Part shown: piece by piece, positions 50,566 to 62,563 of the stretch
How positions within the stretch are numbered: the stretch's first letter is position 1
Layout of the letters: every line of letters starts with the position of its first letter
Assembly (NCBI RefSeq): GCF_017562075.2
Contig: NC_054082.1
Coordinates: 2,970,550 to 3,034,549, forward strand
Direction: 5' to 3'
DNA from: Anopheles merus
Taxonomy: Eukaryota > Arthropoda > Insecta > Diptera > Culicidae
Length of the DNA stretch: 64,000 nucleotides
Program-made: the position numbers and the translations under genes
Notes under the pieces: model-generated
The model's input: only the letters and a program-made list of their open reading frames with translations
Told to the model about the DNA's origin: nothing
The model's database searches: none

Positions 50566-51310
50566 CGGAATCGGACCTACCCGATTCCGATTCTGTGTTC
50601 GGAATCGGACCTACCCGATTCCAATTCCGTGTTCGGAATCAATTCCGGAGCCGATTCCGATGCTAGAATCGATTCCAATTCCGGAGTTGGTTTTGGAGCC
50701 GATTCCGGAGTCGACTCCGGAATTGATTCCAGGATCGGCTCCGGAATCAGAACTTGACTCCAGAAATGGAATGGTTTGAATTGAAATAAGAAGTGTGGGA
50801 AGCGAAATAAGTCCGCGAATCTCCATGTGAATAAGTCATTTACAAGTAAATTTTGATTCTTTGTTGCTATCAACACATAGCATCATTGGACCCAAACGCC
50901 TATTCCTATGAAGATGCCCAAACCGACTCCGTTTCGAAGCCAATTCTGATTTTGGAGTCAATTCCGATGTCGGAACCGATTTTGATTCCGGAGCCAATTC
51001 CGGAACCGATTCCGATTCCGGAGCTGATTCTGAATCCAGAGCTAATTCCGATTCCGGACCCAATTCCTGATCCAATTCCGATTCCGAAGCCGATTCTGGA
51101 ACTAATTCCGGAGCCGATTCCGGAACCAATTTCGGAGCCGATTCCGGAGTTGGTTCCGGAGCCGATTCCGGAACCAATTTCGGAGCCGATTCCGGAGTTG
51201 GTTCCGGAGCCGATTCCGAAATTGGTTCCGGAATCGAATCTGGAAACTGATTCCGAACCTACTATCCGGAATCGATTCCAGAAAATTTCGGAGCTAGCCG
51301 GAATCGATTC
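50566..51310. repeat. Minisatellite of a 6/12-bp unit (ATTCCGGAGCCG type)
   Basis: Two blocks, about 50566-50760 and 50928-51310, built from variants of ATTCCGGAGCCG (itself two 6-mers), separated by about 165 bp of unique sequence. Block 1 also contains a duplication of about 34 bp (units starting TCGGACCTACCCGATTCC). Because the unit is a multiple of three, it leaves long open frames (Ile-Pro-Glu-Pro on plus, Ser-Gly-Ile-Gly on minus) that are unlikely to be translated. Confidence 0.93.
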
Positions 51311-51907
51311 CGACGAAATCTTCATTTTCCCCATCACTAGTTTCAAAGCTATGCTCCGGAAAAGAGTCCGTGTTTTTTTTTTATGGGAAGTGGAGAGCTG
51401 TATAAAATATTGCACCCGGTGGCAGGCAGAGTCGTTTCGCGCAGCAAACACACATCAGAAGTTTTCCCAAAAGCCCCCGAGAGGTGGACGAAAACAGTAC
51501 CCCATTCATCGTCGGTAATAAGGTTTGTTGCCATAATTTTAATGGGTTTCCGAGACCGAAGCCTCCTGTGGGGGGCTAGCATGCGTTCTGGTTCGATTGG
51601 AAGACCGCGACTCCCCACACTTTCAAACGAAACGAATTTGAACGGCGGCGAAGGTGATGATGGCAGGAGGACGACGACGGACGGACGTGTACGGTCCAGC
51701 GGAGCTCGAGAGACAACGCGGAACTGGTTAATTAAATTTATGTTTTAACTGCTGCCTTCGCATCCGGTCTTGTGTGTGTGTTTAAGTGTCTGTGCGGATA
51801 TTTCCCGACCAAATTTGCTCCTATCTGAAAAAGTAAATTATTTGCTAGGAAGCACAGTGTTTATACACCATTAATTAATGTTTAGATTGCGTTGAAAATA
51901 ATCATTT

Positions 51908-52049
51908 TCCTCTCTCTTTCTCTCTCTTCCTCTATCTCACTTATGCGATTTCAGGTAAGATCCTCCATAACGTGTGGCAGCGAAACTGACAGCGAACGAC
52001 GAAACAGCAACGAATCGATCGCTTAAAAAAGTGTCAATTTATCGTAAGT
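51908..52049 (+). promoter_or_regulatory. Recursive (ratchet) splice site with downstream cryptic donor
   Basis: A 30-bp-plus CT-rich tract (from about 51908) leads to GCGATTTCAG|GTAAGA, a fused 3' and 5' splice site with the cut before 51955. A second consensus donor GTAAGT follows at 52044, defining an 89-nt recursive exon (51955-52043). This is the classical arrangement found in very long dipteran introns. It lies on the same strand as the 40725 exon, 11.1 kb downstream. It could also be an ordinary short noncoding exon. Confidence 0.55.
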
Positions 52050-54767
52050 AATAAATCCGTTGCTTGTTGAGGAGGTAAAATTTACATCTGCTCGAACGAC
52101 ACACCGCGGAACACCTGCTGCTGCTGCTGCCCTACGAACGCAACCTCTCATCATAAAATCATCATAAAAATATCCCATATTGGAAGAATGCTGCACCACC
52201 ACCGAACCGAACTCTCACATTTTTCACGTTCAATCAACTTCACCTTTGACGAAGATATTTCGTCTCAGATACGCTAAAAATACGCTCATCGCGGGTCAAA
52301 GTCATTAAAACGCACGACACAAGACAAGGCAAAGGAAAAATAAAGGAAGAAACTTTGCGCAAGCGGCCGCCGCCCCACCACCCCACCAAAACCGCCACTA
52401 CCACCAAAAGCGAGAGATTGCGTTTTTGACGAATCGTTTTCTTTTCATATTGGATTTTTTTTTTTGCTCCTCCAATATTGCCTCGGAAAAGAGGAGAATG
52501 ACCGTGTCTAATGGGTTGTTTTGTTGTTATTGGTGCGAGGTTTTTATATAATTTTTACGACCCTTTTATAACTGCATGGACTGGACGCACTGGAATTATT
52601 GCGCCTTGTTGTTTAAATGGTTTTTAGCGAATCCCTCGGTCGGTGTGAGATCTTGCCCAAAGGAGGGAGGATAAGGAGCGTTTTTGGTGTGACTTGATAG
52701 GGTCATTTAGGGGACATTTGCCGAGAGGTATACTTGTTCATGTGCTCATTTATAGTATTTTGTAGCGTAGCTCACTGTAATTTATAATCAAATTAACAGT
52801 TCAGCTTGGGTAGCTTTCATTAAACGTTCAATTGTCTCGTTCGATAGTCATCTATTTGTGATGCACTTCAGCGTACCCAGTCTCAGCCAACGGTTTATCA
52901 ACACCGCTCAACCATGTCTTGCCCCCGAGACTGCAAAAAAAAAAGATGGGGAGAGGGGGAAAACGTACTTTTTCGCAGAAGCAGGAAAAACTTGGCAACG
53001 TTGTCAAAAGTGCGGTCGATTGCTTGCTTGCTTGCTGTGCGTTTTATTGGCGGCCTCTTGTGAGATGAGCGTTTCTCACAATAACTGTCGACTGCAAGAA
53101 GAGGGGTTGGGGTTGAAGAAGCGCTCACTGTCGATCACAAAGCGTCAATTTTGGCTTTAGAATGACAGAAAGTGGGACGTCGTCCGTCGGTTGGTTTGTA
53201 GCTGGTGGTGAAACGTTAAACAAAAGCTGAACGGTTCGATTTCCCATACGACACTCTATCTATGTGTTTGTGTAAGAAAGGGAGAAGTTTTCTTCTGTTA
53301 TTTATGTTATTCTGCTCGTTCGTTTCGATCGCAAAAGCAACGTTGCCACGTTTCGGTAGCATGTGTCCGCCTACCACGATTCGAGCGCCGCTGCTGCGCT
53401 GGAGAGGGCGGTGGAATTTCTTGCCGATGTTTTTCCCTTTGTTTTGTTGCCCCTTTCACAACAGTTGGTATCAGAGACCGCATGCGATGGAAAATGAAAT
53501 TCCTCTGCTACCATTATTTGTGCAAACAAGTATGTAGTCGCCATGTGGGCTGATTGCAATCATGTTGTGTGCTGGAAAGATTGATAAAATGTAACGTATT
53601 ATTAGAGAAGAAATGTTATTTAATTCCTGTCCCCATCGTAGCAAACTGTTGGGCAAAATTGAAATACTAAGTCACCTTTTTTGTGTCTCCCTCCATTCTC
53701 TCTTCACTCTGTTGCTGGTCATTGCACTGTGCGTTAGTAAAACCGCGCAAAGAAATACAGTGTGAAAGAAAATATGTGAAACGAAAATCTCACCAAACTT
53801 TCCTACAGCGCGCGGCTCTCTGGTGGAGGAGGAGAGGTGGCGATTGGGGCGAGCAAGAAGTGACGCTCCTTTCCCTTCTCACAACACATCCCCCGGGCAG
53901 GCGGCAATCAGTTGGTGTGCGCGTAATTAACTGTGGCCCCGCAGAGCGCGCGCGGTATGCTCTGTGCTCCATACAATTTGCTGAATAATGGGAAAAACGA
54001 CCGTTACCGCGTACCCAAACTGGGCAGCAGCTAGCGCAACGCTAAACCAAGCAGCAGGTAGGCAGGCAGGTAGGGAGGGATATGGAGAGGGCGAGGAGCA
54101 GAACCGAATAAAAAAACGCACCAAGTTCGAACGTTGCTCAACCAACGTTTCTGCTGCAGTGTAGGTAGTAGTAGTAGTAGGGTATTGGTGCTGAGTCAGC
54201 GAACCATCATAGCTCCCCTCCACAAGCACCCCGAGGGAAGGCATCCCCCCCACTAAATCCCCCCAGGCAGAGGTGCAGTGCAAAAAATACAGCAAAAAAT
54301 ACAGCAAAAATTTAGAAAAAGAAGAATCACAATCCATGAAATTCCCCCTCCGGAAGGAAGGTAAGGAACGGAAGCGTGGTGGACTGTCGAACCGTTTTCC
54401 CTCCCGTTGGTCGTGCTTCGTCAGCGTATCGTCGTCTCGCATCGGTTGCAGCGGGGCAGGGCAGGGCACACTTTACGTTCCGGGAACGTGAATCCGATAT
54501 GAAAAAGAAGCTTAACGAATTCATTTCCGTGCTGAACCCCTGCGGCGCACAGTAGAGTGTGTCTGTGTGTGTGTGTGTGTGTGCGCGCTTGAGTTTGTGT
54601 GGCTTGATCCCCTAGCCCCGAGGGTGGGCTTCTGGTCGTGTTGCGCCCTGTTGCCACGTTTTTTGTTTGGCTTCGAAAGGCTGTGCTTTTTCTGTGTACC
54701 ACCGTTCGCGTGGTGTGGAGCTTTTTTAAGTGTTTTTGTGCTTTCCTTTCATTCTCTCTCTATATAG

Positions 54768-54789
54768 CTCTCTCTCTCTCTCTCTCTCT
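54768..54789. repeat. (CT)n microsatellite
   Basis: About ten CT units, with further CT and TATA-like sequence just upstream. Confidence 0.85.
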
Positions 54790-55267
54790 GTCTATCTGTG
54801 GGTGTCGTTTTTTTTACTCAAATTGTTTGGCATACTTTTGAAAAGGGGCATCACGCAAAGAGAATGGAATGTTTCCGATGCCCAACGGCGGAACCAATGC
54901 ACGGCTGCTGCTCTCCTCAAACTTGGCAACGTGTCGCGCGTTTGTCGACTCAGTTCGGTTCTTTTTGTGTAGTTGTTGTTCTTCATTGCTTCATTGTTCG
55001 GAAAGGGGGAATTCGTATCATAATGGCGTGTGAATGGCGGCTCAGAGGACGGTGTGCTGTGATGTGAACGTGACTGAAACGATTTTCGAAGCTTATGGCG
55101 AGCAACACGATCGCTCTAAGGATCAGCGAAGAAAGAGGAGATGTTGTAGTTGGTGACTTGGGGGAGATTCCTGCTTAAGGTCGGACAGATTCAATGCTTT
55201 TTTTTAATGTAAGAGAATCTCTGTACGATGGTGTACCGAACAATTGGCAAGATCCTTTATCGAATTA

Positions 55268-55290
55268 ACTTTCACATTAAATGTGAAAGT
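55268..55290. repeat. Perfect 23-bp palindrome
   Basis: ACTTTCACATT-A-AATGTGAAAGT, with 11-bp perfect arms around one base. Confidence 0.95.
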
Positions 55291-58200
55291 GTGAGACATT
55301 AGACGCCAACATTAAAATTTTTGCGCGCACACACACATACACACTTAAACAAGCTGCTATCAAATTTTACAACCTTAGCACCCTATAATTTTACTTCAGC
55401 TCATTTCCTGGTGCAGCTGCCCGTTCGCGCCCTGCGGCGATGATTTACAAGTGCCTGGTGCGTTGTAAAACTTGAGCATGCTTTTTTTTCCCCTTCCTCA
55501 TTATCGCAACGAACGCCGCGGCAGTGTATGTGTGTGTGTGTGCGTTTCCCTTTTGGCTGTGTGACCTTTTTCTCTACGTAAAACATTTTTGTGTGCGACT
55601 GCCGGTTTGCGCGTTGCTGCTGCTGCAGGATCGGGCCGCGCACGAGCGCAAAACCGTGGCAGAGAGAGAGAAAGAAAGAGAGAGCAACAGCAGCAGCACC
55701 ACCACTCAATCATCGCCGTTTCCTTTTTGGTCTTTTATTTCTATCCCTTCGTTGGGGTTGTGTTTCTTTTTAATTTTTGTTAACTATAACACGGTATTGG
55801 CTCACGGGTGGTGGTGGTGTCGGCTACATGCTGAACATGCGCGCTTCACTAAACTGCGTAACGTTCGTTGGATTTTCGTACCTCTGCTGTCAGCGAGATA
55901 CGGACCCGGGGAGGTTTGTTGAAATCATGGCAACGTCGCACGACGTCTTGAGTTACTTGAGGGCCGTTTGTGTTGTGTGCGAGCGCGATTTTTATGTCCG
56001 ATTTATTTATGGCGTATTATTTTGTGGATCAGGGACGACGATGATGACGCGACAACGAGATGCCGCCAGCAGTGTTACCATTCGTTGTGCTGAAGTCGTT
56101 AGAACTTTTTATGTCTTTGCGCGTGGTCGTGTGGGGTGAAGTGTGTGTGCGCTCTATGCGCCAGCATCTTTCTTCCAATTCCATGACTTGGCGGCGCGGT
56201 GATGCTGGATTGGCACATTTGCCTTGTGTGTTTATTTGTTCTGCTGCGCGCATGGTTAGCTTTGCGTGCGTGTGCATGCGTGTTCACAACGCCTTCGAAA
56301 GATCAGCTTTCCCGTGCGGCGGCGGCGGCGGCGGAGATGTTCTTTTGCTTGCTGTGTGCAAGCATGCGGTGCTGTGTGCGCATGCTGCGCTCGTCTGTGC
56401 CCTGTTGCCACGTCGATAATGCGCACGAAAACGCGCGCACCACCCCAGGGAAGTACGAAAACGTGCGACAAAACGGAATGCTTGATGAGAGCGTCGCCTG
56501 CGGTTTAAAACGATTCATGTTGCCTTCTTGCCCTCCTGCTGCTGCTGCTGTGGTGGTTTCGCTGGGCTGGGGGAAAGGGTGGAATGTGTATATTTTAGCT
56601 CGAGTCACGGGACGGACAGACAGACAGACATGGCAGCTGGCTATCGTTTTCCCGACGCTTTTGTGATGTTCTTTTTATGCGGTTGCGTTTAGCCTGCGCA
56701 GCTGGAAGGAAAATTGTGTGTGGTGTGTGGTTGGGTTGCTGCTGATGGGGGCGCTTTAGTATCAGCCGCTAGGCGAGAGGGATGTGTGGTGAGATAAAGA
56801 TGTTTTTTTTTTTTCGAAAAAAAGGTGATACCAGTTGTGCAAGTGTTTATGCACACTTGTCATGTAAGCTTCCATAGGGCATTGAATAATTTTGATAAGC
56901 TTACAAACTTATATCTAAAGCTATTTTTATGGTTTTTAATTTGTATATCTAAGATTAAATATAATATGACAATTATAAAAAAAAACCTGTGGAATCAAAC
57001 TATATTCAATATTACAATTATGCGACATGATATCAAAAAATCATTCTAAAAATAACAAGTGCCTATTTATGCGAATCTTATTTCTTGAGACGAAATGATT
57101 GGAAATGATTGGTCTCATAACGCCATAAACATATAACGATTTAACTTAACCATCGCCTCTGAAGTAGCAACCAGTTTATTATATGGGCAAAATAGCAGGC
57201 ACTGTGTGCGTCAATTCGCTTTAAATGCGATTGATATATGATTCCCAAGATTTGAAAATCCGTCTCATTAACATTTACAACCCTTACGGCTTCAAGATTA
57301 GCGCCCGTATGGCTAGGCGGCCGAACGCTGCTAATTGGATTGTAGCGTCTCGAGGACGTCTGGAGTGTTCGATTAGCATGAATGTGTTTCATTAAACCCC
57401 CCCATTCGACCATTTTTCTCGATATTTCCTTCCCCTTCTCTTGATGGTTGCGCAATCTACATTCCACGAATTCTTCTGAAGATGTGCTTTGTATGTATCC
57501 GGTTTAAGTCGTGTCCTGCATCTGCGATGAACGAAACGTTCCACGACCATTTCAGCAATCCATTTCCGATTCCATATTCATAAGCCCCGGGCAGATGGCG
57601 CTGCTGCCCCGCTTTGGAACGGGTTTAAATTATTCATGCTGCCTTTATTCGATTGATTATCTTTTATACTGCTGAAATGCCTGGTGTCAAATGTTTCCTT
57701 TTACATAGAGTCTATCCATTTTACAACGCGCATCGCAAGTACAATTAAACGAGGAAACAAAACAATACATGTTAAATGTGTTCTCTGTTCGTTTACATTT
57801 CGCTCGCTAGCTTACTCGTTGTAGAATATTTACGTTTGAGTTTTCAGGTACTTCAAACGAAACTTCTTGGTAAAGAGAGAGAGATGATGCTGTATTTCGG
57901 CTGATGCTGCTGCTGCTGGTCCACCTCGACCAAAAGCTGTTAAAAGCAGATTAACAGTGATTGAGTGTAAAAATGCAAATGACACACACACCCTCCCAAC
58001 GTGTGCTTGTCTGTTCCGTGATTAGCATTAATTTACATGTTTCGCGTTACAGCCACGTGGGGGAGGGAGGGGTTTGTTGGCTGGATCCTTTTTGTGTGAT
58101 AGTATTGTGTGTGCAAATCTTGTTCACTCTGGTTCTCGGATATTTAATTTACGTTGCAAATTTCAAATTAATGCAAACAGGGCGCAATGTTACTATGTTT

Positions 58201-61200
58201 TTCGGTGTGACGATATTATTGTTAGAAGGTCGTTTGTAGCTACAACAATGGCATGAATGCGGGTTAGGATCTACTTTATACGATTGCGCGCCGTAACTTA
58301 GTGTGCGCCCCCCCGGTACACGCTACACTTTTGTTTATGTTCGGCTACATCGTCTACTTTGGATGGTGTATTTACAGCCTTTGGCCATGTCTCGGCCGCT
58401 CGCCTGGAACACTTTTTATGTATGTGGTTATGCTTTCGACGCGTTGTTCATAAAAGCGAATTTATGGATTGCTTGTGGAGAGTTTCATGGAGTTCTCGAA
58501 TGGCACCACGGAATGCAACCTGTGCGCCGGTCGTCGTCACCACCGTGGGTTTTGCTCAAGGTAGTGAAATTCAATTTCGAGGCCGGTCGAGAATCCTTGA
58601 ACGTGTCGTGTGTGTGTATGTACGATTGTGTTGCTTTGTGCGGAAACCGACGACGAGGGATTTATGTTGCCGGTTATATTGCCCGCAGCTCGTCCCCGGC
58701 GCTCATGTAATGCTAATAGGACGCGATGGGTCCGGACGTTAATGTTTTAAGATACTTATTCCGGTGCTTTTACTGTAGATTTTATTTTACGACGGCGATG
58801 CTGTGTAGATTACCATTTTTTATTAGCCGTTGCGTTTAGGTTGCGTACCAAACCGTACGCGTTTGTTCGTAACTAAATGCGTTCGTGGTTGGTTTAGAAA
58901 AGTGTTTAGAACTTTCAACATTTCATAACAGAACTGTCGTTTATTTGCAAATCTTTTAGCAACATTAGCCATTTTAAGTATTGCTTTCATTTCCGAGAAA
59001 TGCTTTAATCTAATCCTTTGGCATCATTTGAAATGAATGATGAAGGAGAGGGATTAAATGGATTGCAAAGAACCGAGCAAAAAAGGGAATTTGGAGGGAA
59101 TGATTTGTGGTGCGCTACCAGTTGGTTGTTATTTTTCATCAATTCATTCTGTTTCTGCTGCTTGCCCGGCGGGAGGTGGAAAGAAAACAGACGGTTCCGT
59201 GTAGCTGTCTGACATAATTTACCGACTTATGCTAGCCGTTCGCTGTGGCTAGCACAGAGAGAAGCGATCATGGCGAATGAAGGGGCTTTAGAGAGAGAGA
59301 GGGGGTGCCAATAAAAAGATTTGAAGTGCGGTTGGTTTTATCCTTATACATTACGTTTTCTATGATTTCTAGGATAGATGAACATAATAAATTTATAGTA
59401 CTTCTTTTTCTATTACACAAAGGTGAAACACTACCAAAATCATTTGCTCCTCCACTCCCGACTATATCCGGTTGTCATAAGGTCTGGTTCAGCTGCAATA
59501 CATTGCTTAATATTTTATTTATTGAATAATTTAAAGGCTAACTAGTAAAACCTCCTCCCTCCGCATTGTGTCCCGATGGAGGAGCGCGTTCCATCACGGT
59601 TCGCCATCACAGCCGCCACCATCGACCGTTGCCAACAACTGGGCCAATTTAAAATGATAGCTTTTGGTGTGCTTGCCCCAATCAGCGGAAGGATGAATTA
59701 TTTATTTATGGTATACAGAATGAATTATTTATATTCCGTTGGTGAATTTATTTATCCTGGCCAAAGCCAACGCGCGGGAGATTTGAATTGCTACGAGCGT
59801 GTTGCGTTCGGTTGCCCCTGGTACTGTGCCTGCATAGCTTTTGGAATGCCAGTTGTGTTTGGGAGCTGAGAGTTGGTTGTTAAAATGAGCAAAAAAAGAG
59901 AAATCCTGCTGCATGGAAGTATTTTACTTAAAAAAAAGAAGTGTTTTGCAAGTCTGTTTTTGTCCCAGTTCTAGCCGTGTTTTATCGTGTCATCCCACTA
60001 AAGCTCGGAATATTAGGAAAGACTGCTATTTAAACAAGACATTGAAATTCCTCACGTGTCACATGCTGCATAAAATCCATCCTGCCCCAAGGTTAGCGCA
60101 TGGTAATTCTCTTCACGAGTGCTATGGGACTCTACGAACATAGCATGCTGTGTTATGTCACTAATCTCGGTCGTTAATCGGAAAAGAAAGGGTGAGGGCT
60201 TTCCAAAACACACACACACACAGACAGATGCCAAATCTATTTGTTGTCGTGCCTTGACAGCTCGACGGAACGAGATCTGGTCACGGAAAAAACGAGTTTG
60301 TTTTGAAGGTTCAGAAGAAGATGGTTGAGGTATTAGTGTGTTTGATTGATGTGTTGTGCAGGTGCCTCTAATCTCAAGCGAACCATCAAGCTCTTTTGCA
60401 CAGCAAGAGTTTTTGGGGCAGTTGTAATAGGGAAGAAGAAGCATTTTGTTATTTTTTGGTGCTGTGTAGAGATCAAATGTAAGTAAAAAAAGAAGAAACG
60501 TCAATATCGCCCTGTTGCCATTGTGTGCTGTGCTCACCGACGCGCTGAAAATGGCAACGCTGCAATGGCGCTCTTAACGCTGCATTTGTATGGCAAAGGG
60601 GGAAAAAGCCCTGTTGCCAATGTTCATAGCGATGCTTGAAACACGGCAACGTTGCTATGATACATTTTAGGGAGTGTGTGGGATGCCTCTGTTCAACTCT
60701 GGTTGGCACCTCAGTGTAAGGAAGTGAAAGGTACTGGAGGAGCACAAACTCTCAAATCTTGTGCTGTGTGGTCGTTCATAATATCATTCAATTTTACCCC
60801 ATTTTACCCCCGTCGTGTGAGATTACGAAACGTCAAATAACACTGCGCCAACGTTTGAAAGATGCGCCAACAAGGCCAGGAAGTGCGGGAAGAAGCGCAG
60901 GGGGAGATGATGGATGGGAGGGCACCTTCTTCTGTGCTGCCCACGGAATCGCATCCGGTCACGCCGGAAACCTCTGTGCTATGCAGGTGATGCTGCCATG
61001 TGTCTGAAACGCACACGCACACTAAAAACCACAAAAAAGGAAAACTTCTCGCTTTCGAGGTTAATGCTTGTCATTTATTATTATGGCTAGGGTTATTTAT
61101 TTTTATGTCTTGCTTTTTCATTTGCGTTTTCGGCTGCGTTTTTGTCGACTGATGACGTGTGCCGGCTGCGGTCGATTTTCCTTGCGCCACTCGTCTATTC

Positions 61201-62549
61201 TGTGCCGCCATCACCTTGAAATGACATTAGAAAGGAAAACAAATTGACAGTTCCCATAGGACAGAATGTCACTCTCCCGTGTGGCGTTATTAGGGTGAGA
61301 TTGACTCCCAGTTGTCGGCCTTCCGGTTTCGAAATGTTACGTTCTTAAAGAATAGTTGATGATCGTTGTTGTCTACAAAGCATTTGGTTTTAAATTTCAA
61401 CCATTTGAAATGCAAAAATGATTCCTATTCTATTTTGAATTTCCCAGAATGGTTGGTTAAGGATTCGTAGAAACAAACGAATAACGCGTTCGCTCTGTTC
61501 CTTTGGTTTTCAATTCAAATGCAGTGACAGTCGGCTGCCATTCCATTTCTGCAATGATTGACAGCTGAAAGTTCTCTAATAAAAGCTCGAGCTATGTTTG
61601 TGATGTTCCTGGAACAATGATATCCACACACATAGATATGTAGCTGCCGCTTCCCGGCGATGAATATGTTTAGAGTGGTGTGGTGCAACCAAATCCGGGA
61701 ATGGGAGGTGGGCGATGAAGATTGTAATGGTAGTAACAAATGTGTAACATGTCGTGCGGACGGACATTTAGCAGAGAAATTCTATCCTATTTCCCTTTTC
61801 CCCGAGCCGTTGGTGCTGTAAAGTAGTGCAAATTAGTCTCCCTTTATCTGGCTCGGGGTAGATATGTTACATAGGAAGGGCAGGGCGCGTTCAAAATGGT
61901 TACTTCATGAAGCCATACAAAACATTCGGAGGTTGGAAGAGAAGCACAATGGATGGCGGAAATTAAATGCCTTTCTACACCAAGGTTGCCTATACCTACT
62001 CATGCTTTTTTTTCGTTTTCTTTTGTGAATGGCAAATTAAGCTTCGCCCTCACAATGGAACGTTATTTTCAATTAATTTCAGTTTTCTTTGGCATGAAAC
62101 AGTAGAGTGAAAGGTGTGTTAACTTTAATTAAAGGGTCTTTGGTGGATGCTGTGATTTGTTCATGTGATTCTCTCATTCATTGAGAAAGTCTTTTGTACA
62201 TGCAATGAGTCGCTTTCGGAAAAAAAAGAATTTATCTTTAAAAAAACTGCAAACCCGTGTTCATTACAGTTCAAGGCGAGCGTCAGAATTAGTTTAGAAA
62301 TTGGTTGATATGAATGGTTCAAAGAACGGAAGGTTTAGTTGATAATTAAATTGAATGCTGATTTCATTAAAATTGCTCACACTTGTGTACCACCCCGCTT
62401 CTTTATTGGCTTCCATTTATCTCCATCTTGGGCATTTCCTTTCGCCTGACTCGTTCGCTCGCTCGATTCGACATTCATCCTTTCGCGAATGGATTCAGAA
62501 GAAGCAGCAGCGGCGGCATCATCACATTTCGATTTAATCGCGCAACCGT

Positions 62550-62563
62550 GGGGGGGGGGGGGG
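62550..62563. repeat. Poly-G homopolymer (14 bp)
   Basis: Uninterrupted G run. Confidence 0.95.

Noticed and set aside
50853..51518. 221-codon Pro-Glu-Ile repeat protein
   Set aside because: The frame exists because the minisatellite unit is a multiple of three without stops. Other frames are open too, and there is no conserved flank or splice signal.
57141..57467. 108-codon minus-strand frame (MECRLRNHQEKGKEI...)
   Set aside because: Plausible composition and AT-rich context suggested a transposon relic, but no reverse transcriptase or transposase motif is visible.
57840..57852. Second recursive-splice-like site TTTTCAG|GTACTT
   Set aside because: The polypyrimidine tract is weak and GTACTT is a poor donor, so it is not comparable to the site at 51955.
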